Shown here: positions 17,989 to 27,412 of the stretch, one piece after another | Position numbering within the stretch: position 1 is the stretch's first letter | Layout of the letters: every line of letters begins with the position of its first letter | Source of the DNA: Cyclobacteriaceae bacterium | GTDB taxonomy: Bacteria > Bacteroidota > Bacteroidia > Cytophagales > Cyclobacteriaceae | Length of the DNA: 64,000 nt | Assembly (NCBI GenBank): GCA_024644875.1 | Contig: JAHEGY010000003.1 | Coordinates: 35,496 to 99,495 of the forward strand | Direction: 5' to 3' | Program-made: the position numbers and the translations under genes | The notes under the pieces: generated by a model | The model's input: the letters and a program-made list of their open reading frames with translations, nothing else | Database searches by the model: none | Told to the model about the DNA's origin: nothing

Positions 17989-18915
17989 GTGAAAAACAAT
18001 ATTATATTATTCCTGAAAGGGATAGCTATGGGAGCCGCAAATGTTATCCCGGGGGTATCAGGAGGGACTATCGCTTTTATTACCAATATCTATGAAGATC
18101 TGATCAACTCATTAAAAGCATTTGATATAAAAGCCATCAGGTTCTTCTTTGGCTTAAAACTGAAATCATTTTCAGAACATATAAATTTACAGTTTCTACT
18201 CTGGTTGTTTGCCGGTGTCTTTATCAGTATTCTCAGCCTGGGTAAAATACTTAGTTTTCTCTTTGATAATTATCCGGTTTATGTGTGGGCTTTCTTCTTT
18301 GGTCTTATTCTTGCATCCATATATTTTGTCGGGAAAACGATCTCAAATTGGAATTTAGTAAATTTCCTGGCTGTAGTTGTAGGTGTGATTATAGCTGTTG
18401 TGATCACTTATTTAAATCCAGCCAGTAGAAATGAGAGCACTTTATATCTCTTTCTTTGTGGAATTGTGGCAATGGCCAGCATGCTGCTGCCTGGATTATC
18501 CGGTTCCTTTGTTCTGATATTAATGGGCAATTATCAATTGATTTTCCTTGAAGCGGTCCCGGACTTAAATATGAAGATTTTAGTCCCTGTCGTGCTTGGA
18601 AGCATCGCTGGTTTTATAATTCTTTCCAGGATTATTTCTTTTCTAATTAACCGGTTCAGAGACCAAACAATTGGAGTATTGACTGGTTTTATTTTGGGAT
18701 CCTTGTTAATCATCTGGCCCTGGAAAGATCCGGAATATCTTCTGGATGCCACTGGTGAAATTGTTGTCAGAAAAGGTAAAATGATTATCGAAGGGTATTC
18801 ATGGCACTTACCTGATATTGGGAATTCTGAAACCTGGATCTCAGCCATTTTCATTCTTTTAGGTATCGCCCTGGTTATTGTTATCGAAATATTCGCAAAA
18901 AGAACAAAAGCATAA
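17989..18915 (+). CDS. DUF368 polyprenyl-phosphate translocase (PopT-like)
   Basis: Polytopic inner-membrane protein of DUF368, a family shown in other bacteria to recycle undecaprenyl phosphate across the membrane. The 308-residue product has about eight hydrophobic helices and the family signature GAANVIPGVSGGT (about 16-28), with a second re-entrant-like segment LLPGLSGSF (about 165-173). The start is GTG at 17989. The stop TAA overlaps the aroE ATG by one base (TAATG), so translation is coupled. The UppS gene in the same window makes the C55 carrier this protein would recycle. Confidence 0.88.
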   Translation: MKNNIILFLKGIAMGAANVIPGVSGGTIAFITNIYEDLINSLKAFDIKAIRFFFGLKLKSFSEHINLQFLLWLFAGVFISILSLGKILSFLFDNYPVYVWAFFFGLILASIYFVGKTISNWNLVNFLAVVVGVIIAVVITYLNPASRNESTLYLFLCGIVAMASMLLPGLSGSFVLILMGNYQLIFLEAVPDLNMKILVPVVLGSIAGFIILSRIISFLINRFRDQTIGVLTGFILGSLLIIWPWKDPEYLLDATGEIVVRKGKMIIEGYSWHLPDIGNSETWISAIFILLGIALVIVIEIFAKRTKA

Positions 18916-19661
18916 TGAAAATCTTTGGATTGATCGGATTCCCCTTAGCTCATTCCTTTTCACAGAAATATTTTTCCGAGAAATTTATAAAGGAAAAGAT
19001 TCGTGATGTAGTCTACCAGAACTTTGAAATTAAACATATAGACGATCTGCCTGCCCTCCTTGATTCCTATCCAGATCTAAACGGATTAAATGTAACAATA
19101 CCTTATAAGGAAGACGTGAGGAAATATATTGATAATCTCGATCACAGTGCAGAGAAAGTGGGTGCTGTCAATGTGATAAAGATATTACCAGATGGCAGTA
19201 AAATTGGTTTTAATTCTGATTATTATGGCTTCAGGACATCTCTTGAAACATGGATAAGTAATAGCATCTCCAAACTAAAGGCTCTGGTACTTGGTACAGG
19301 AGGAGCAGCCAAAGCCGTCCGGATTGTACTTGATGATTGTAACATTCCCTACAGTACAGTTTCCCGCAATATCGCTAAAGCAGATTATGATTATTATGAA
19401 TTAACTGAAAATACTGATATTATTCAGGATCACCGGTTGATAATAAATACTACTCCGCTTGGGATGTATCCAAATGTGAATGAAGCGCCTCACCTTCCAT
19501 ACGAATTATTGAATGCAGATTTCTATCTTTATGACCTAATATATAATCCAGAAACAACTCTTTTCCTTAATAAAGGGAGGGAAGCCGGCGCCAGGATAAA
19601 AAACGGGCTTGAAATGCTTGAACTGCAAGCTGAAAAGTCCTGGGATATTTGGAATGAATAA
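18915..19661 (+). CDS. aroE: Shikimate dehydrogenase
   Basis: NADPH-dependent reduction of 3-dehydroshikimate to shikimate in aromatic amino acid synthesis. The 248-residue product has the substrate site PLAHSFS (about 10-16), NVTIPYK with the catalytic Lys65, GAVNVI (Asn86) and Asp102, and the nucleotide loop GTGGAAKA near 127-134. It is slightly shorter than the E. coli enzyme, as is usual in Bacteroidota. Coupled to the DUF368 gene and 3 bp before uvrB. Confidence 0.94.
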   Translation: MKIFGLIGFPLAHSFSQKYFSEKFIKEKIRDVVYQNFEIKHIDDLPALLDSYPDLNGLNVTIPYKEDVRKYIDNLDHSAEKVGAVNVIKILPDGSKIGFNSDYYGFRTSLETWISNSISKLKALVLGTGGAAKAVRIVLDDCNIPYSTVSRNIAKADYDYYELTENTDIIQDHRLIINTTPLGMYPNVNEAPHLPYELLNADFYLYDLIYNPETTLFLNKGREAGARIKNGLEMLELQAEKSWDIWNE

Positions 19662-19664
19662 AAA

Positions 19665-21692
19665 ATGGGCTTTAAATTAACGAGTGAATACCGACCCACA
19701 GGGGATCAGCCTGATGCCATTAAACAGCTTTCTGAAGGAATCTTGCAGGGCGAGGAAAGCCAGACACTGCTGGGCGTTACAGGATCCGGTAAAACTTATA
19801 CTATAGCCAACGTTATCGCAGAGGTTGACAGGCCAACCCTTGTTTTAAGTCATAATAAAACCTTGGCCGCACAACTATACGGTGAGTTTAAACAATTCTT
19901 TCCTGATAATGCCGTCGAATACTTTATATCCTATTACGATTATTATCAGCCCGAAGCCTATATGCCCACCTCTAATCTTTATATTGAAAAGGACTTGTCG
20001 GTAAATGATGAAATTGAAAAACTAAGATTAAGTGCTACTTCAGCGTTGCTTTCAGGGAGAAGGGATATTATTGTTGTGGCATCGGTTTCATGCATTTACG
20101 GCATAGGTAATCCGGAAGAATTTGGCAAGAATATAATCCGCTTATCCGTTGGGGATCGTATTCCCAGGAACCAGCTATTGCATGCCCTGGTGGACATTCT
20201 TTACAGCAGGGCTGAACTTGATTTTCGCAGAGGTACTTTCAGGGTAAAAGGTGATACGGTAGATATATTCGTTGCCTATGCTGACTTTGGATACAGGATT
20301 ATTTTCTGGGATGACGAAATTGAATCCATTCACCGGATATCCCCACTTACCGGGAAAAAACTGGAAGATGAAAAATCCATTTCTATTTATCCTGCAAACC
20401 TGTTCATTACGGGAAAGGATCAATTAAATCTGGCTATCCGGGAAATCCAGGATGACCTCGTTTCGCAAATTAACCTTTTTGAATCTGAAGGAAGATTTCT
20501 GGAAGCTAAAAGGATCAAGGAAAGGACAGAATTTGATATGGAGATGATGCGTGAATTGGGTTACTGTTCCGGTATCGAAAATTATTCCAGGTACTTTGAC
20601 AGAAGAAATCCGGGAAACAGACCATTCTGCCTGATTGATTATTTTCCTGAAGACTTCTTAATCGTAGTGGACGAAAGCCACGTAACGATACCACAGGTAA
20701 GGGCTATGTGGGGAGGAGACCGTTCCAGGAAGGTAAATCTTGTGGATTATGGATTCAGGTTACCTGCGGCATTGGATAACCGGCCGCTGACATTCAATGA
20801 ATTTGAATCTCTGATCAATCAGTCCATTTTTGTAAGTGCCACACCTGGAGATTATGAATTAAGAAAATCAGAAGGAGTGGTTGTGGAACAAATAATCAGG
20901 CCAACAGGCTTACTCGATCCAGAGATAGTCGTGAAGCCCAGTACAAACCAGATTGATGATCTCCTTGGTGAGATTGATGAACGCGTTAGTAGAAAAGAGA
21001 GAACACTTGTCACAACCTTAACCAAAAGAATGGCTGAAGAATTAACCAAATACCTTGAACAGGTAGGTGTTAAATGCCGCTATATTCATTCTGAAGTCAA
21101 TTCCCTGGATAGGGTCGAAATTTTACGTGAGCTGCGTTTGGGTGTCTTTGACGTACTTGTGGGGGTTAACCTTTTGCGGGAGGGTTTAGATCTTCCGGAA
21201 GTGTCACTAGTGGCAATACTCGACGCGGACAAAGAAGGCTTTCTAAGGAATCAGCGGTCTTTGGTACAGACCATAGGAAGGGCAGCCCGTAATGTAGAAG
21301 GAAAAGTGGTTATGTATGCTGATAAGATTACCGAGTCGATGCGGACTGCCATTGATGAGACAAACCGCAGGAGAAGGATTCAGAAGGAATATAACATCAA
21401 ACATGATATTACACCTACAACTGTAATAAAGTCAACAGAAGAGATTTTTGAACAGACAAAAGTGGCTGATTCAAAAAAAGGTGTCAGGAAAATATATTTT
21501 GAGAATGAAAACACTTCTGTGGCAGCAGACCCGGTCGTGCAGTATATGGATAAAGATCAGTTAAGTAAGATGATAATTCAAACACAGAAAAAAATGGAAA
21601 AGGCAGCCAGGGATCTGGACTTTATACAGGCAGCTCAATTCAGAGACGAATTGGCAGAATTAAAGAAAATGGTGGATCAGAAAAGAAGGTAA
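19665..21692 (+). CDS. uvrB: Excinuclease ABC subunit B
   Basis: Damage-verification helicase of nucleotide excision repair; works with UvrA and UvrC. The 675-residue product has Walker A GVTGSGKT (37-44), the beta-hairpin YYDYYQPEAY near residue 95 that clamps DNA, the DESH box near 336, helicase motif VI QTIGRAARN and a C-terminal UVR motif (about 635-670) that contacts UvrC. Full length. Ends at a hairpin shared with convergent sodB. Confidence 0.97.
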   Translation: MGFKLTSEYRPTGDQPDAIKQLSEGILQGEESQTLLGVTGSGKTYTIANVIAEVDRPTLVLSHNKTLAAQLYGEFKQFFPDNAVEYFISYYDYYQPEAYMPTSNLYIEKDLSVNDEIEKLRLSATSALLSGRRDIIVVASVSCIYGIGNPEEFGKNIIRLSVGDRIPRNQLLHALVDILYSRAELDFRRGTFRVKGDTVDIFVAYADFGYRIIFWDDEIESIHRISPLTGKKLEDEKSISIYPANLFITGKDQLNLAIREIQDDLVSQINLFESEGRFLEAKRIKERTEFDMEMMRELGYCSGIENYSRYFDRRNPGNRPFCLIDYFPEDFLIVVDESHVTIPQVRAMWGGDRSRKVNLVDYGFRLPAALDNRPLTFNEFESLINQSIFVSATPGDYELRKSEGVVVEQIIRPTGLLDPEIVVKPSTNQIDDLLGEIDERVSRKERTLVTTLTKRMAEELTKYLEQVGVKCRYIHSEVNSLDRVEILRELRLGVFDVLVGVNLLREGLDLPEVSLVAILDADKEGFLRNQRSLVQTIGRAARNVEGKVVMYADKITESMRTAIDETNRRRRIQKEYNIKHDITPTTVIKSTEEIFEQTKVADSKKGVRKIYFENENTSVAADPVVQYMDKDQLSKMIIQTQKKMEKAARDLDFIQAAQFRDELAELKKMVDQKRR

Positions 21693-21728
21693 ACCCGCAC
21701 AGAATAGTATATCAGATCTATGCGGGTT
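21692..21728. terminator. Hairpin between convergent uvrB and sodB
   Basis: AACCCGCA (21692-21699) and TGCGGGTT (21721-21728) form an 8-bp GC-rich stem around a 21-nt loop; the first base overlaps the uvrB stop. Short T-rich sequence follows on either strand, so it may end both genes. Confidence 0.5.
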
Positions 21729-21735
21729 AAATAAT

Positions 21736-22344
21736 TTACATGGCTTCAGTGAATCTTTTTGCCACTTCTTGCCAGTTAACAACATCCCAGAAAGCAGATA
21801 CATAATCCGGACGGCGGTTCTGGTATTTCAGGTAATAGGCATGCTCCCATACATCAAGGCCTAGAATCGGGGTACCCGGACATTCAGCGATGTCCATCAT
21901 AGGATTATCCTGATTAGGTGTTGAACAAACACATAGTTCTTTTTTTGGATCAACACATAACCAGGCCCAACCGGAACCGAAACGTGTTGCAGCTGCGCTT
22001 GAGAATTCATTCTTAAAGGTATCAAAGGATCCGAATTTTCCGTTGATTGCAGCAGCTAACTCACCATCAGGAGTGCCACCTCCATTAGGAGACATAATAG
22101 CCCAGAATAAAGAATGGTTAAAATGACCGCCACCATTATTACGAACAGCCGGACTGTTCTTTCCAATAACGGACATAAGTTCGCTCAAGGACATTTTTTC
22201 GAGTTCGGTGCCCTGAGTGGCGTCATTTAATTTTGCTACGTACGCAGCGTGGTGCTTACCATGGTGGATTTCCATAGTTAATGCATCAATAGAAGGTTCC
22301 AGTGCATCAAATGCGTAAGGTAAAGGGGGTAATTCAAATGCCAT
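21736..22344 (-). CDS. sodB: Superoxide dismutase (Fe/Mn)
   Basis: Converts superoxide to peroxide and oxygen in the cytoplasm. The 202-residue product starts [10 protein letters not shown], has the first metal ligand in the HHGKHH cluster (about 27-32), FNHSLFW (second His), and the D-x-W-E-H pair in [10 protein letters not shown] (third and fourth ligands). I choose ATG 22344; a TTG two codons earlier is in frame but the family starts at MAFEL. Metal preference cannot be fixed by eye. Last gene of a probable operon with tadA and a secreted protein. Confidence 0.95.
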   Translation of the reverse strand: MAFELPPLPYAFDALEPSIDALTMEIHHGKHHAAYVAKLNDATQGTELEKMSLSELMSVIGKNSPAVRNNGGGHFNHSLFWAIMSPNGGGTPDGELAAAINGKFGSFDTFKNEFSSAAATRFGSGWAWLCVDPKKELCVCSTPNQDNPMMDIAECPGTPILGLDVWEHAYYLKYQNRRPDYVSAFWDVVNWQEVAKRFTEAM

Positions 22345-22376
22345 AATCAATAATTTTATTTGGTTTAATAATAATT

Positions 22377-22829
22377 TTAAATGTTTCTTATAGTATTAAA
22401 GAATTTATCAAGGATTTGTTTGCAATCCTCTGCTAAAATTCCTTCAATAACTTCTGTTTTGGGATGCAATATTTCTGATTTTACAGTTCTGTATCCCCGT
22501 TTCTGATCGGGTGCCCCAAATATTATTTTTCCTATTTGTGACCAGTATAAGGCCCCTGCACACATTATACAAGGCTCTAGTGTAATATAAATTGAGCAAT
22601 CGGGCAAATATTTTCCACCCAAATAATTAAACGCGGCTGTCAATGCGATCATTTCTGCATGAGCGGTTGAATCATTAAGTTTTTCGGTTTGATTATATGC
22701 TCTTGCAATGATCTTATTATTACATACTACAACCGCACCGACAGGAATTTCCTTGTCTTCAAATGCAATCTCTGCCTGCTTGATAGCTTCTTTCATGAAA
22801 TGGTCATCCGAATAAACGCTCAATCCCAT
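22377..22829 (-). CDS. tadA: tRNA-specific adenosine deaminase (TadA family)
   Basis: Zinc deaminase that makes inosine at the wobble base of tRNA-Arg(ACG). The 150-residue product has HAEM (His57, Glu59) and PCIMC (Cys87, Cys90), the standard zinc and catalytic residues, and the N-terminal MKEAIKQAE helix. Guanine deaminase relatives share the core; size and motif favour TadA. It starts 1 bp after the stop of the upstream secreted-protein gene and ends 32 bp before sodB. Confidence 0.9.
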   Translation of the reverse strand: MGLSVYSDDHFMKEAIKQAEIAFEDKEIPVGAVVVCNNKIIARAYNQTEKLNDSTAHAEMIALTAAFNYLGGKYLPDCSIYITLEPCIMCAGALYWSQIGKIIFGAPDQKRGYRTVKSEILHPKTEVIEGILAEDCKQILDKFFNTIRNI

Positions 22830-22830
22830 T

Positions 22831-23379
22831 TTATTTAATTTTTACTGTATGCATGATCTCTCCAGCAGCGGACCGCCATTCGTTCATGATCCGTTGTGGT
22901 GTGCTGAAACTGAATATCATTACTGATCCCTGCATAAGAGTATATTGAATATAGTAATACTTTTTGATACTGGCACCTTGCCGGAGTACACTTTGGGCTT
23001 CTGATATCGATGAGGTAAATTCAAACACAATATATTTCCTTTCATTTATCTCTTCTATCGATTCACTTAGAAATTCAATATTATCAAAAAGATTTGCAAT
23101 ATTACTTTTATAAAACGACTGCACAAGTTCCAGATCAGAAGACTGCCATTTTGAAACAGAAAAATTTACGCTGAAGTCCACTTCCTTTGTAGAATTTGAG
23201 TACAAAGCGATTGGAGACCTGTAGGATATATATTTGGTACCCACATCACCTTCAGGTACCAGGGTAAAATCAGATGGTAATTTAACACTGATATTCTTGT
23301 CGACCTTCACCTTTACAAGCCTGTACTGCTGTGCTGATAGCAGAAGAATCAAAAATAAGAAAATCAGGTGGCGATGCAT
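22831..23379 (-). CDS. Secreted protein of unknown function
   Basis: I do not recognise this 182-residue product. It has a signal peptide (MHRHLIFLFLILLLSA) and a mature part of mixed beta content, with segments such as ISVKLPSDFTLVPEG and MQGSVMIFSFSTP that recall the PsbP-like/DUF1795-type proteins sampling lipid or protein surfaces. That likeness is weak. Start ATG 23379 is chosen because the upstream in-frame start is TTG and would bury the signal peptide. First gene of a probable three-gene unit with tadA and sodB; a promoter-like pair lies at 23405-23438. Confidence 0.7.
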   Translation of the reverse strand: MHRHLIFLFLILLLSAQQYRLVKVKVDKNISVKLPSDFTLVPEGDVGTKYISYRSPIALYSNSTKEVDFSVNFSVSKWQSSDLELVQSFYKSNIANLFDNIEFLSESIEEINERKYIVFEFTSSISEAQSVLRQGASIKKYYYIQYTLMQGSVMIFSFSTPQRIMNEWRSAAGEIMHTVKIK

Positions 23380-23404
23380 CGATGTTTTCTTTACAAACAA
23401 AATC

Positions 23405-23438
23405 CAAATGTAAATTTAAGTAAATTAATCTTGCTCAA
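23405..23438 (-). promoter_or_regulatory. Promoter of the secreted protein-tadA-sodB unit
   Basis: Minus-strand TTTG at 23438-23435 and TACATTTG at 23412-23405 (exact TANNTTTG) are 22 bp apart, giving a leader of about 20 nt. It is back to back with the aspS promoter. Confidence 0.4.
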
Positions 23439-23514
23439 ATTACTTAATATCAAAATTTTAGAATCAAAATGTACTTTCGATGATAAGTTTCCAGATTATA
23501 TCTAATTCAATTGT

Positions 23515-23522
23515 TAAATTTG
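23515..23522 (+). promoter_or_regulatory. -7 element of aspS
   Basis: TAAATTTG matches TANNTTTG exactly, 19 bp before the aspS ATG at 23542. The -33 region is weak (TTT near 23488). Confidence 0.45.
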
Positions 23523-23541
23523 CCTCTGAAAATTCTGAAAT

Positions 23542-25290
23542 ATGTTAAGAACTCATAATTGTGGCGAATTAAGGATAGAAAATGCTGGTAATATTGTCAC
23601 ACTCACTGGTTGGGTGCAGAAGATCCGGGATAAGGGTGGGATGATCTGGATTGATGTCAGGGACCGTTACGGTATAACCCAGTTAATTTTTGACGAAAGT
23701 AAAAGCAATCCGGAAGTATTAGAAATAGCCAGAACCACTGGGCGGGAATTTGTTATTCAGGCAGAAGGTGAGGTTATTGAACGCGTTTCTAAAAATAATA
23801 AAATTCGGACAGGTGATATAGAGATTTTTGTAAATGAACTGAAAATCCTGAATAAATCTAAAGTGCCGCCATTTACCATCGAAGAAGAAACTGATGGAGG
23901 GGAGGATCTCAGGATGAAGTATCGGTATCTTGATCTCAGAAGAAGACCTTTAAAGGAAAACATGTTATTAAGGCACCACATCATGCAGGAAACCCGTAAC
24001 TACTTCAGCAATAAAGATTTTATTGAGGTAGAAACACCTTTCCTTATCAAATCCACACCGGAAGGAGCAAGGGATTTTGTAGTGCCATCCAGGATCAGCA
24101 AAGGTGAATTCTATGCCCTGCCTCAATCTCCACAGACATTTAAACAACTTTTGATGGTTTCAGGATTTGACCGTTATTTCCAGATTGTCCGGTGTTTCAG
24201 AGATGAAGATCTGCGTGCAGACCGTCAACCGGAATTCACACAGATCGATTGTGAAATGTCCTTTGTTACAAGGGAAGATATAATGCAAGTCTTCGAAGGT
24301 ATGATGAAACATCTATTTAAAACCATCAAGGATATTGAGTTGGATGATTTTCCTGTCATGCAGTACAGTGAGGCTATTAAAAAATATGGCTCAGATAAGC
24401 CAGATATCAGATTCGGAATGACCTTTCATGAATTGAATGAACTGGCTAAGGGCAAAGGATTCAATGTGTTTGACAATGCCCAGCTGGTTGTCGGGATAAA
24501 AGTGGATGGTGCTGCCGACTGGTCCAGGAAGCAATTGGATGCTTTAACAGATTTTGTGCGTAGGCCTCAGGTTGGAGCAAAGGGGCTGGTGTATGTAAAA
24601 TACAATCAAGACGGCTCATATAAATCTTCCGTAGATAAGTTCTTCAGCCAGGAGGATATTGGCAAATGGGCTGAGGTCTTTGGTGCGAAGCCTAATGATC
24701 TACTATTGATATTAGCCGGGGAATCGGAACAAACCAGAAAAGCTTTGTCGGAACTCAGGTTGAAATTAGGAGAGGAAATGGGTCTTAGAGATCATTCTGT
24801 ATTTGCTCCTTTATGGATTGTTGATTTTCCCTTACTTGAGTGGGATCAGGAAAGTCAAAGATATTATGCCATGCATCATCCATTTACATCTCCTAATCCT
24901 GGCGAAATTGAAATGCTGGATACAGAACCGGGAAAAGTGAATGCAAACGCATATGATATGGTGATCAACGGTGTGGAACTGGGCGGAGGGTCCATAAGGA
25001 TCCATGATAAGGAAATTCAGCAGAAGATGTTTAAGGCGCTTGGATTTAGTCCAGAGGAAGCCAGGGCACAATTTGGATTCCTGCTGGATGCTTTTGAATA
25101 CGGTGCACCACCTCATGGAGGTATCGCATTTGGATTCGACCGAATATGCGCTTTATTTGGAGGAACAGAATCCATACGTGACTATATAGCCTTTCCGAAA
25201 AATAATTCGGCCAGAGATGTAATGATTGATGCACCATCACCAATATCAGGCGACCAACTGCAAGAATTACATATTCAATTGAGATCCTGA
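23542..25290 (+). CDS. aspS: Aspartyl-tRNA synthetase
   Basis: Class II synthetase charging tRNA-Asp. The 582-residue product has the N-terminal anticodon-binding OB domain (about 1-110, [14 protein letters not shown]), catalytic core with motif 2 [14 protein letters not shown] near 219, the bacterial GAD insertion (about 290-410) and motif 3 GIAFGFDR near 526. Bacterial-type length. It stands alone, divergent from the secreted protein-tadA-sodB unit. Confidence 0.97.
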   Translation: MLRTHNCGELRIENAGNIVTLTGWVQKIRDKGGMIWIDVRDRYGITQLIFDESKSNPEVLEIARTTGREFVIQAEGEVIERVSKNNKIRTGDIEIFVNELKILNKSKVPPFTIEEETDGGEDLRMKYRYLDLRRRPLKENMLLRHHIMQETRNYFSNKDFIEVETPFLIKSTPEGARDFVVPSRISKGEFYALPQSPQTFKQLLMVSGFDRYFQIVRCFRDEDLRADRQPEFTQIDCEMSFVTREDIMQVFEGMMKHLFKTIKDIELDDFPVMQYSEAIKKYGSDKPDIRFGMTFHELNELAKGKGFNVFDNAQLVVGIKVDGAADWSRKQLDALTDFVRRPQVGAKGLVYVKYNQDGSYKSSVDKFFSQEDIGKWAEVFGAKPNDLLLILAGESEQTRKALSELRLKLGEEMGLRDHSVFAPLWIVDFPLLEWDQESQRYYAMHHPFTSPNPGEIEMLDTEPGKVNANAYDMVINGVELGGGSIRIHDKEIQQKMFKALGFSPEEARAQFGFLLDAFEYGAPPHGGIAFGFDRICALFGGTESIRDYIAFPKNNSARDVMIDAPSPISGDQLQELHIQLRS

Positions 25291-25326
25291 GATTTTACAT
25301 TTAAGGTATTAATATTCAGAATGAGA

Positions 25327-26031
25327 TCATTTATACCCGGTAAGCAGAGAGTAACTGGACAGGTTTCCCTTTTTGTTATAGGATTCTGTTTTGATTACTC
25401 CTACTCCTTCTGACACATAATCAATTCCTTTCATATTAACCTTGTTGTTCATTCCCATAACTTTTGTTGAACTTTCCATATCATATGCGATCTTATAACA
25501 GGTGAAACTGCCTGCAGGTGTTGTTAAATCCTCCTTTGCCTCAACTTTCCGGTTGAAAATCTTTACTGATAAAGCCATATTAGCCATAGCAGGATTTCCT
25601 TCCATGGTCATTTTACCTTCTATCATCCCATCTTTCAAAGATTGACCAATTTCCAGACTTTTAGGAAGCTCGAGATAATCTCCTTCCATTTCAAATTCAA
25701 TATCAGCATCACTCCCGAACATATCTTTGGGAATAAACTTGTTCATGTCCATCTTTAGTACTCCATCATCACAGATGTATTCAAAATTCATACTGGTTAT
25801 CTCATCCCCCTTTTTATCAAAAGCCGTGCCCTTAATATGCGCAGTTAAAACCCCTCCATTATCTTCAACACTGAGTATCTGAGATAAAGATTTTCCCGTT
25901 ACTTTATCCTTACCAGAATAATGGGTCATTTCATACTCTGTACCCTCCTTAAAGTTGAAGTATGTGTTACATTGACTTATTGATTCGTAAGACATAAAGG
26001 AGATCAATAAGATTAGATAGAAATTCTTCAT
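25327..26031 (-). CDS. DUF3108/TapB-like secreted protein
   Basis: A 234-residue exported protein with signal peptide (MKNFYLILLISFMSYESISQ) and a beta-rich body of the kind annotated as TapB family or DUF3108-like in Bacteroidota. Typical stretches are GTEYEMTHYSGKDK, TPAGSFTCYKI and the C-terminal ESYNKKGNLSSYSLLTG. Two Cys pairs may form disulphides. Function unknown; a periplasmic lipid- or surface-associated role is a guess from the fold class. Convergent with aspS, 36 bp apart; no terminator hairpin seen. Confidence 0.7.
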   Translation of the reverse strand: MKNFYLILLISFMSYESISQCNTYFNFKEGTEYEMTHYSGKDKVTGKSLSQILSVEDNGGVLTAHIKGTAFDKKGDEITSMNFEYICDDGVLKMDMNKFIPKDMFGSDADIEFEMEGDYLELPKSLEIGQSLKDGMIEGKMTMEGNPAMANMALSVKIFNRKVEAKEDLTTPAGSFTCYKIAYDMESSTKVMGMNNKVNMKGIDYVSEGVGVIKTESYNKKGNLSSYSLLTGYK

Positions 26032-26236
26032 TTTTACAAGTTTTTAATGTTATTAAATGTCTTTAGAATAGCAGATAACAATCATTATTCTAAGTGAGGA
26101 TTTAATTTACAGAATTTTAGATTTTCGTAACAGTTATTCACCTTTAATTTTTCTACTTCAAAATGTTTATTGAAATTTCTTGATTAAGTGAATAATTTTT
26201 ACAAGTTTTTATTTCTTATTTTTATTGAGTTAATAT

Positions 26237-27412
26237 TTGATAAAGAGAATTCGACATATCATTTTCCTTCGCGATGTTCTGTTACTTTCAATCAGTGCTT
26301 TTGGTGGGCCGCAAGCTCATCTAGCTCTTTTCCTGAAAATATTTGTAGAGAAGCGGGGATACCTCACAGAAAAGGACCTAATAGAATTAAATGCTTTGTG
26401 CCAGGTTTTACCAGGGCCTACTTCCACACAGACTATTACCGCCCTGGGATACAGACTGGGTGGTCATAAACTGGCATATCTTACCTTGTTGGTATGGGCA
26501 CTTCCTGCCGTTTCTATTATGACATTCCTTGGGATATTGATGTCCAGATTCCATGAACAGGACATCTCCATTAATTTTACCCGTTACATTCAACCGATGG
26601 CCGTAGGCTTTGTGGGTTATGCCTCCATACATATAGCATGGCGGGTGGTAAGGACCAAAGCGGCCTTTATTTTAATGGCGATGTCGGCTTTCTTATTATA
26701 TATATTTCCATCACCTTTTATATTGCCAGCTATTTTAATAGGTGCCGGGGGATTGACAGCATTTAAATTTAAAAAGCAGCCAGTAGAAGATAAAGGCAGC
26801 ATCAAAATCAAGTGGAACAACTTTCTTCTGTGGGCTGGCGTATTTGTAATAGCCGCCATTATTGGTCATTATACAAAAGAATTACCTGTCAGATTGTTCG
26901 AGAATTTTTACAGGAATGGTAGTTTGATCTTTGGTGGGGGGCATGTACTTGTTCCACTTCTCTTTACTGAGTTTGTAGAATTTAAGCATTACTTAAGTTC
27001 TGAGGAATTTCTTGTTGGATTTGCTTTTGTTCAGGCAGTACCTGGGCCGGTATTCTCCTTCTGTTCCTATGTAGGGGCTTTGTCCATGAGGGAATATGGC
27101 GTATTGGGTGAAATAACGGGAGGATTGATTGCTTCTGCCGGCATATTTTTACCAGGCACATTCCTGATTTATTTCCTGATCAGATTCTGGGACAGCCTCA
27201 AACAATACCGGGTTATCAGGGCCTCAATAGAAGGTATTACTGCAGCTAGCACAGGATTATTAATGACAGCTACAGTATTTATGATACAACCTATTGAAAT
27301 GAATTTGATGAATCTCGGGATAATACTGGGAACATTTACGCTTTTAAATTTTGTGAGTTCCTTTGCCCCACTTCTGATAATAATTGGATTAGTCGCCGGG
27401 ATATTTTTTTAG
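26237..27412 (+). CDS. chrA: Chromate transporter (CHR family)
   Basis: Inner-membrane transporter of the ChrA family, which expels chromate by proton-coupled antiport in characterised members. The 391-residue product is the long two-domain form: first CHR domain with FGGPQAHLALF (about 21-31) and LPGPTSTQT, second with GGGHVLVPLL (about 232-241) and AVPGPVFSF. About ten to twelve helices. The start TTG at 26237 is chosen because the family begins just before the KRIRHIIFLRD segment and no ATG is available. Its 3' end overlaps the convergent LD-carboxypeptidase gene by 24 bp. Confidence 0.88.
   Translation: MIKRIRHIIFLRDVLLLSISAFGGPQAHLALFLKIFVEKRGYLTEKDLIELNALCQVLPGPTSTQTITALGYRLGGHKLAYLTLLVWALPAVSIMTFLGILMSRFHEQDISINFTRYIQPMAVGFVGYASIHIAWRVVRTKAAFILMAMSAFLLYIFPSPFILPAILIGAGGLTAFKFKKQPVEDKGSIKIKWNNFLLWAGVFVIAAIIGHYTKELPVRLFENFYRNGSLIFGGGHVLVPLLFTEFVEFKHYLSSEEFLVGFAFVQAVPGPVFSFCSYVGALSMREYGVLGEITGGLIASAGIFLPGTFLIYFLIRFWDSLKQYRVIRASIEGITAASTGLLMTATVFMIQPIEMNLMNLGIILGTFTLLNFVSSFAPLLIIIGLVAGIFF

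Noticed and set aside
26031..26211. 16-bp direct repeat TTTTTACAAGTTTTTA at 26031-26046 and 26196-26211
   Set aside because: Low-complexity AT-rich sequence flanking an intergenic region; no mobile-element features between the copies.
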